Program-made: the position numbers and the translations under genes | NCBI GenBank assembly: GCA_029210175.1 | Contig: JARGPL010000032.1 | Location: 1 to 64,000, forward strand | Length of the DNA: 64,000 bases | From: Minwuia sp. | GTDB taxonomy: Bacteria > Pseudomonadota > Alphaproteobacteria > Minwuiales > Minwuiaceae | Reading direction: 5' to 3' | The notes under the pieces: generated by a model | What the model was told of the DNA's origin: nothing | Databases searched by the model: none | The model's input: the letters and a program-made list of their open reading frames with translations, nothing else | Shown here: in pieces, positions 59,907-64,000 of the stretch | Numbering within the stretch: position 1 is the stretch's first letter | Layout: each line of letters begins with the position of its first letter

Positions 59907-60419
59907 TCACTTCCGGAAATTCTTGGTGCCGATCAGCCGCTGGCCGATCAGGACTGCAACGGACATCTGGCCTTCGAAGGCCATGGCGGCGGCGGCGGCG
60001 GTCACGGTGCCGGCGTCGTCGGCATCATCAAGCCGGAAGATGCGTGTTCCCATCATTTCCAGCATCGGCGCCGCGGCCTGACCCATGGACAATTGCCATG
60101 GATTGAACTCGCCGAATTCGCCCCGCATCGTCACCAGCATCAGCAGCGGAAAGCGGCAGGTCTGGGTGGTGGAGAGCATGTTGGGGCAGTTGCCCACACC
60201 GCTGGACTGCATCAGCAGCGCGCCGCGCTGTCCGCCAAGCCATGCGCCGGCCAATACTGCCGGGCCTTCCATTTCGGTGGTCAGTGATACGGCGTGCATG
60301 TCGCCATCAGCGCGGGCGCGCTCGATCAGTCGCTTGTGGCCCGCGTCGGGCACATAGGCGATCTGGCGCACGTCCGCCCCCTGCAAGGCCTCGAATATCC
60401 GGTCTGGCCAATCAGCCAT
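59907..60419 (-). CDS. TPP-dependent decarboxylase, PYR (alpha) subunit (ComD-like)
   Basis: 170 residues, the N-terminal half of a thiamine-diphosphate decarboxylase. The catalytic Glu that activates thiamine lies in SLTTEMEGPAVLAGAWLGG. QSSGVGNCPNMLSTTQTCRF and LVTMRGEFGEFNPWQ match ComD (sulfopyruvate decarboxylase alpha). GGGGGAG precedes ATG 60419; the frame is open far upstream without start signals. It is divergent from an MFS carrier (142 nt between start codons), so substrate uptake and decarboxylation are probably regulated together. Confidence 0.82.
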   Translation of the reverse strand: MADWPDRIFEALQGADVRQIAYVPDAGHKRLIERARADGDMHAVSLTTEMEGPAVLAGAWLGGQRGALLMQSSGVGNCPNMLSTTQTCRFPLLMLVTMRGEFGEFNPWQLSMGQAAAPMLEMMGTRIFRLDDADDAGTVTAAAAAMAFEGQMSVAVLIGQRLIGTKNFRK

Positions 60420-60560
60420 GCAATGCTCCCCCTCGGGTTTTCGGCAATCTGACATGTCGTTTTCGGATACTGATCCGCCCGTCACGTCTCCCCTGCGCCG
60501 ATGATAGTTGCGCTTGGGCAGCCGTCCACACAAACTGCCATGCAATCTGGGGAGGACACG

Positions 60561-61817
60561 GTGGTGGCTGACGGGGGCCGGGAAAAACGGGGCGGCATTT
60601 TCTATGGCTGGGTGATTGTCTGGGCCGCCTTCACGATCCTTTTCGTCAGCTTTGGCGCGGCCTACAGCTTCACGGCGTTCTTCGCCCCGCTGCAGGAAGA
60701 GTTCGGCGCGACCCGTGGTGACACGTCGCTGGTATTCGGCATCGCGGGCTTTCTCTATTTCTTCCTGGGTGCATTTTCCGGCCCGGCGGGGGATCGTCTG
60801 GGGCCAAAACCGGTCGTTGTCTTCGGCGCTGTCGTGGCGGCCCTTGGTCTGTATTTCGCGGCGACTGCCACCAGGATCGAACAGGTCTACTGGGGTTATG
60901 GCCTGGGTGTCGGCGTTGGCGTCGGCTGCATGTATGTTCCTGCCGTCGGGGCTGTTCAGCGCTGGTTTGCCCGGCGACGTGCCACGGCGTCCGGCCTGGC
61001 AATCACGGGGATCGGCGTCGGGACATTCGTGGCGCCGTTTGCCTCCCACGAACTGATATCGCTGCTGGACTGGCGCCAGACCTACATCGTTCTCGCCATC
61101 ATTGTCCTGGTTCTCGGCATCGTCAGCGGGTTGCTGCTGGAGAACTCGCCGGCCGCAAGAGGGCTTTACCCCGATGGGTCAGCGGAACCGCCGAACAGCG
61201 CGGATTCAGCGCCGTCGATGGACGTTCACGCCGCGCGCCGCACCCTGCCGATCTGGCTGGTCTATGTGGGGACGCTGCTGGTTTCCATCGGCCTGTTCAT
61301 GCCGTTCGTGCACCTGAAGCCCTTCGCCAAGGACCTGGGGATGAGCGCAACGACCGGCGTCTGGATCGTGAGTTCGATCGGCATTGGCTCGATCCTGGGG
61401 CGGATGCTGCTGGGACCAATTGCGGAGCGGTACGGACGCAAGCCCGTGGTGCTGGCGCTCTACATCGGCCTCGCCGGGATTTTCCTGTTCTGGTACGTGT
61501 CGACGTCGCTGTGGATGCTGCTCGTCTTCGGCGTCGTCTTCGGCACGCTCTACGGTGGCTTTGTTGCCCTCGCGCCTGCCTTGCTGGCTGACTATTACGG
61601 TGTCGGACACGCGGGCAGCATCCTGGGCTTCGTCTATTCATCGGTCGCGGTGGGGGCCCTGATCGGCAACCCGATTGCGGGTTACCTGTATGACGCTGCC
61701 CAGAGCTACGACGTGCCGATCCTGATCGGCGCGGTCCTGTGCCTGGCCGGTGCGGTCTGCATTCTCGTCATGCCATCGCCGGAAAAATGGCGCGCGAAGC
61801 GCTTTGGCACGACCTAG
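60561..61817 (+). CDS. MFS transporter (monocarboxylate/oxalate-formate antiporter type)
   Basis: 418 residues with 12 membrane helices. FYGWVIVWAAFTILFVSFGA and GPAGDRLGPKPVVVFGAVVA (the MFS loop motif) identify the family, and EERYGRKP-like AERYGRKPVVLALY repeats it in the second half. Members of this branch carry oxalate, formate, pyruvate-like acids or related anions. GTG 60561 (or 60564) is chosen because GGGGAGG (60549-60555) lies just before; an ATG at 60540 would overlap that site. It shares a divergent promoter region with the decarboxylase pair. Confidence 0.83.
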   Translation: MVADGGREKRGGIFYGWVIVWAAFTILFVSFGAAYSFTAFFAPLQEEFGATRGDTSLVFGIAGFLYFFLGAFSGPAGDRLGPKPVVVFGAVVAALGLYFAATATRIEQVYWGYGLGVGVGVGCMYVPAVGAVQRWFARRRATASGLAITGIGVGTFVAPFASHELISLLDWRQTYIVLAIIVLVLGIVSGLLLENSPAARGLYPDGSAEPPNSADSAPSMDVHAARRTLPIWLVYVGTLLVSIGLFMPFVHLKPFAKDLGMSATTGVWIVSSIGIGSILGRMLLGPIAERYGRKPVVLALYIGLAGIFLFWYVSTSLWMLLVFGVVFGTLYGGFVALAPALLADYYGVGHAGSILGFVYSSVAVGALIGNPIAGYLYDAAQSYDVPILIGAVLCLAGAVCILVMPSPEKWRAKRFGTT

Positions 61818-61833
61818 GGGAAGGAAACCCAGC

Positions 61834-62679
61834 ATGGACAGCAGCACGGTCCTCTACTCGGTCTCGGAACGGGTGGCGACGATCACCCTGAACCGGCCCG
61901 AGCGCATGAATGCCATCAATGATGAACTGCCCCAGGAACTGGCCGCCGCCGTTCGCCGTGCCGACGACGATGACGATGTGCATGCCATCGTGTTGCAGGG
62001 GGCCGGGCGCGCATTCTGCGCCGGATACGATCTGAAGGAATATGCCGAGGGCGACCGGGAGAATGCCTACACCCAGTCGATGCCCTGGGACCCCATGATC
62101 GACTACAAGCTGATGAAGGCCAATACGGACGCCTTCACCACGCTCTGGCGCTGCTACAAGCCGACGATTGCCAAGGTGCATGGCTTTGCCGTGGCCGGGG
62201 GCAGTGACATCGCGCTCTGCTGTGATCTTATCGTCATGGCCGATGATGCAAAGATCGGGTATCCGCCGACCCGGGTCTGGGGCTGCCCGTCCACCGGCAT
62301 GTGGGTGCACCGGCTTGGCGCGCAGCAGGCCAAGCGCATGCTGTTCACCGGCGACCTGATTGACGGGGCGGAGGCGGTGCGGATCGGCCTGGCGCTGGAG
62401 GCTGTGCCCGCAGACGAACTGGATGCGCGCGTCGCGGCCCTGGCGGCCCGCATGTCCGGCGTGCCGAAGAATCAGCTGATGATGCAGAAGCTGATGATCA
62501 ATCAGGCCATCGATGCGCAGGGCATGCCGAACACGCAGATGGTTGCCACCCTGTTCGACGGCATCACCCGCCACAGCCCGGAAGGCCTCTGGTTCAAGGA
62601 ACTCAGCGAACGGGTTGGTTTCCAGGATGCCGTGAAGAAGCGCGATTCCGGCGACCTGCTCGGCCCGGGCAGCAATTGA
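61834..62679 (+). CDS. Crotonase-family protein lacking the usual catalytic glutamates
   Basis: 281 residues. The oxyanion hole is formed by GRAFCAGYDLKEY and HGFAVAGGSDIALCCDLIV. The positions of the two hydratase glutamates read YPPTRVWG and AKRMLFTG, so both acids appear replaced. The long insert DRENAYTQSMPWDPMIDYKL is unlike a simple hydratase. It may be a hydrolase, isomerase, lyase or dehalogenase of CoA esters. AGGGGAAGG precedes ATG 61834. It is 16 nt downstream of the MFS gene and 22 nt upstream of the TauE-like gene, in one probable operon. Confidence 0.83.
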   Translation: MDSSTVLYSVSERVATITLNRPERMNAINDELPQELAAAVRRADDDDDVHAIVLQGAGRAFCAGYDLKEYAEGDRENAYTQSMPWDPMIDYKLMKANTDAFTTLWRCYKPTIAKVHGFAVAGGSDIALCCDLIVMADDAKIGYPPTRVWGCPSTGMWVHRLGAQQAKRMLFTGDLIDGAEAVRIGLALEAVPADELDARVAALAARMSGVPKNQLMMQKLMINQAIDAQGMPNTQMVATLFDGITRHSPEGLWFKELSERVGFQDAVKKRDSGDLLGPGSN

Positions 62680-62701
62680 CCGGCGGCCAGAGACCGACCG
62701 C

Positions 62702-63472
62702 ATGATCACGGATCCGATATTCTACGCGGTGGCGATACCGGCCCTGATGCTGGTCGGCATTTCCAAGGGCGGGTTCGGGTCGGGTATCGGTATTGTCGCG
62801 GCCCCCGCGATCTCGCTGGTGGTGCCACCGCTGACCGCCATCGGCATCATGCTGCCGCTGCTCTGCCTGATGGACCTGTTCGGTGTCTGGAGCTATCGGC
62901 GGTCATGGAGCCGACCGATGATGCTCTACCTGTTGCCGGGCGCCATCCTGGGCATTGGTGTTGCCACCCTGACTGCCGGGTTGGTGGACGAACACATGAT
63001 CCGGGTGCTGGTCGGCCTGATCGCCGTGCTGTTTGCCGTGAACCACTGGCTGCAGCGCTGGTGCGGCGGTGGCAGGGTTGTCGAACCCCGCGCGGAAAAC
63101 CGGATCCGGGGCCTGTTGTGGGCAGCGGCGTCCGGTTTCACCAGCTTTGTCGGCCATGCCGGTGGCCCCCCGTTGCAGGTCTATCTGCTGCCGCTGCGTC
63201 TCGACAAGACGATGTTTGTCGGCACCACGGTGATCTTCTTCATGATCGTCAACTACGCCAAGCTGGTGCCCTATGCCTGGCTCGGCATGCTGAACCAGAC
63301 CAATCTGATGACTGCGCTGGTTCTGGCACCGGTTGCGCCCATCGCCATGTGGTCAGGCATCTGGCTGCACGACAAGGTGCCGGAGAAACCGTTCTATGCG
63401 TTGTGTTATGCCTTCGTCTTCGTGGTTGGTCTGAAGCTGTTGTTCGATGGGGTCAGCGGTTGGCTGGGGTGA
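62702..63472 (+). CDS. TauE/SafE-family membrane exporter (sulfite/organosulfonate exporter-like)
   Basis: 256 residues with about eight membrane helices and the internal duplication of the family: LVGISKGGFGSGIGIVAAP in the first half, GFTSFVGHAGGPPLQVYLLP in the second. TauE and SafE export sulfite or sulfoacetate released during taurine and sulfonate breakdown; the family is broader than that. It follows the crotonase gene by 22 nt. Its presence beside a ComD/ComE-like decarboxylase suggests, but does not prove, a sulfonate pathway. Confidence 0.85.
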   Translation: MITDPIFYAVAIPALMLVGISKGGFGSGIGIVAAPAISLVVPPLTAIGIMLPLLCLMDLFGVWSYRRSWSRPMMLYLLPGAILGIGVATLTAGLVDEHMIRVLVGLIAVLFAVNHWLQRWCGGGRVVEPRAENRIRGLLWAAASGFTSFVGHAGGPPLQVYLLPLRLDKTMFVGTTVIFFMIVNYAKLVPYAWLGMLNQTNLMTALVLAPVAPIAMWSGIWLHDKVPEKPFYALCYAFVFVVGLKLLFDGVSGWLG

Positions 63473-63519
63473 CAGTTCGCGGTCTGGCCACCAGGTGCAG
63501 CAGCGGCTAATTCCGGGGC

Positions 63520-64000
63520 ATGTTGCTCAATGCTGTCATCGTCCTGACCGTGGTTGGCGCGGCGCTGCTGCTCTGGTCGCCGCGAATCCGCCGTTCCGTG
63601 ACCTGGCGGGCCATGACCACGCCGCTCGCCTCCATCATCGGCAGCGGATTTCTGGTTCTGGGACCGGTGCTGGATTCGCAGTATGGCAAGTACGCGCCGC
63701 TGATCATGGCAGTACTCTGTGTGGGCGCATACTTCTACGGGGCCGCCATCCGCTACAACATGGTGACGATCGATGGGGGTGATGCCCGTGACCATCCGAT
63801 GGTGCATCGTCTCGATGTCATGTCGTCATGGTCGCTTGGCTTCGCCTACATCGTTTCCGTGGCCTATTACCTGAACCTGTTCGGCGCATTCGGCGTCAGC
63901 CTGACCCCGGTGCATGACCCGCTGAACGCCCGGCTTCTGACCTCGGCCATGTTTGCCGTCATTCTGTTCGTGGGCTGGACCCGTGGGTTCAAGTCACTGG
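63520..64000 (+). CDS. Integral membrane protein, N-terminal part (cut by the right edge)
   Basis: An uninterrupted frame runs from ATG 63520 to the window end (160 codons, no stop). It starts MLLNAVIVLTVVGAALLLW, and further hydrophobic segments are SIIGSGFLVLGPVLD, PLIMAVLCVGAYFYGAAI, GFAYIVSVAYYLNLFGAFG and LLTSAMFAVILFVGW. I do not recognise a family. TTCCGGGGC upstream gives a modest ribosome site. It is 47 nt downstream of the TauE-like gene and may be in the same operon. Confidence 0.75.
   Translation, partial: MLLNAVIVLTVVGAALLLWSPRIRRSVTWRAMTTPLASIIGSGFLVLGPVLDSQYGKYAPLIMAVLCVGAYFYGAAIRYNMVTIDGGDARDHPMVHRLDVMSSWSLGFAYIVSVAYYLNLFGAFGVSLTPVHDPLNARLLTSAMFAVILFVGWTRGFKSL

Overview
The window is GC-rich, densely packed bacterial DNA that looks like the chromosome of an alphaproteobacterium, most like a marine or aquatic Rhodospirillales-type heterotroph. 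This is inferred from gene content: an mRNA-frameshifted prfB, the very large NAD-dependent glutamate dehydrogenase, hpnCDE squalene synthesis, yajC-secD-secF followed by an Mth938/NDUFAF3-like gene, a METTL20-type methyltransferase, many acyl-CoA enzymes, TRAP and peptide-type ABC transporters, and a DddL-like DMSP lyase. There is no rRNA, CRISPR array or prophage. The only mobile element is the end of an IS630-family insertion sequence at the left edge.

Layout. 0-0.36 kb: IS630 end inserted in a DUF882 (M15-like peptidase) gene. 0.39-9.4 kb: SLC13-type transporter, DAO-type oxidoreductase, prfB, a DUF3883 protein, L-serine dehydratase, CaiB/BaiF CoA-transferase and an enoyl-CoA hydratase. 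9.4-14.6 kb: arsR-arsI, a flavin amine oxidase, an LLM flavin enzyme and a two-subunit CoA-transferase. 14.58-15.0 kb: non-coding repeats. 15-20.3 kb (minus strand): acyl-CoA carboxylase beta subunit with acyl-CoA dehydrogenase, NeuD-like acetyltransferase, sugar epimerase, CheY-like regulator and Hpt protein. 20.5-22.7 kb: MoxR ATPase plus VWA protein. 22.7-26.2 kb (minus): small membrane protein, crotonase, small hypothetical, tRNA-Arg(CCT), ubiA and an ETFB-type methyltransferase.

26.2-30.6 kb: yajC-secD-secF-NDUFAF3-like-NDUFAF6-like. 30.7-39.7 kb (minus): an unusual single-frame phosphotransferase-DUF6285-SDR gene, amidohydrolase, GST and NAD-GDH, divergent from NADP-GDH gdhA (40.0 kb). 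Then come a membrane nucleotide cyclase, hpnCDE (minus), a TRAP operon, tlyA and an RNA m5U methyltransferase, the DMSP lyase, a cytochrome c, a dipeptide-type ABC operon with a candidate palindromic operator, and a PAS_5 protein. The right end carries a split TPP decarboxylase (minus) divergent from an MFS carrier, a degenerate crotonase and a TauE/SafE sulfite-exporter-like protein, followed by a membrane gene cut by the right edge.

Two themes stand out. One is organosulfur chemistry: the DddL-like protein, and a ComD/ComE-like decarboxylase pair near TauE that could serve C3-sulfonate use; the latter is inference. The other is acyl-CoA and nitrogen catabolism: CoA-transferases, crotonases, acyl-CoA dehydrogenase and carboxylase, serine dehydratase and two opposed glutamate dehydrogenases. 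I found no fully new system. The best candidates for something undescribed are the three-module fusion at 30.7-32.9 kb, the 59.3-63.5 kb TPP/TauE locus, and several strong palindromes in regulatory positions.
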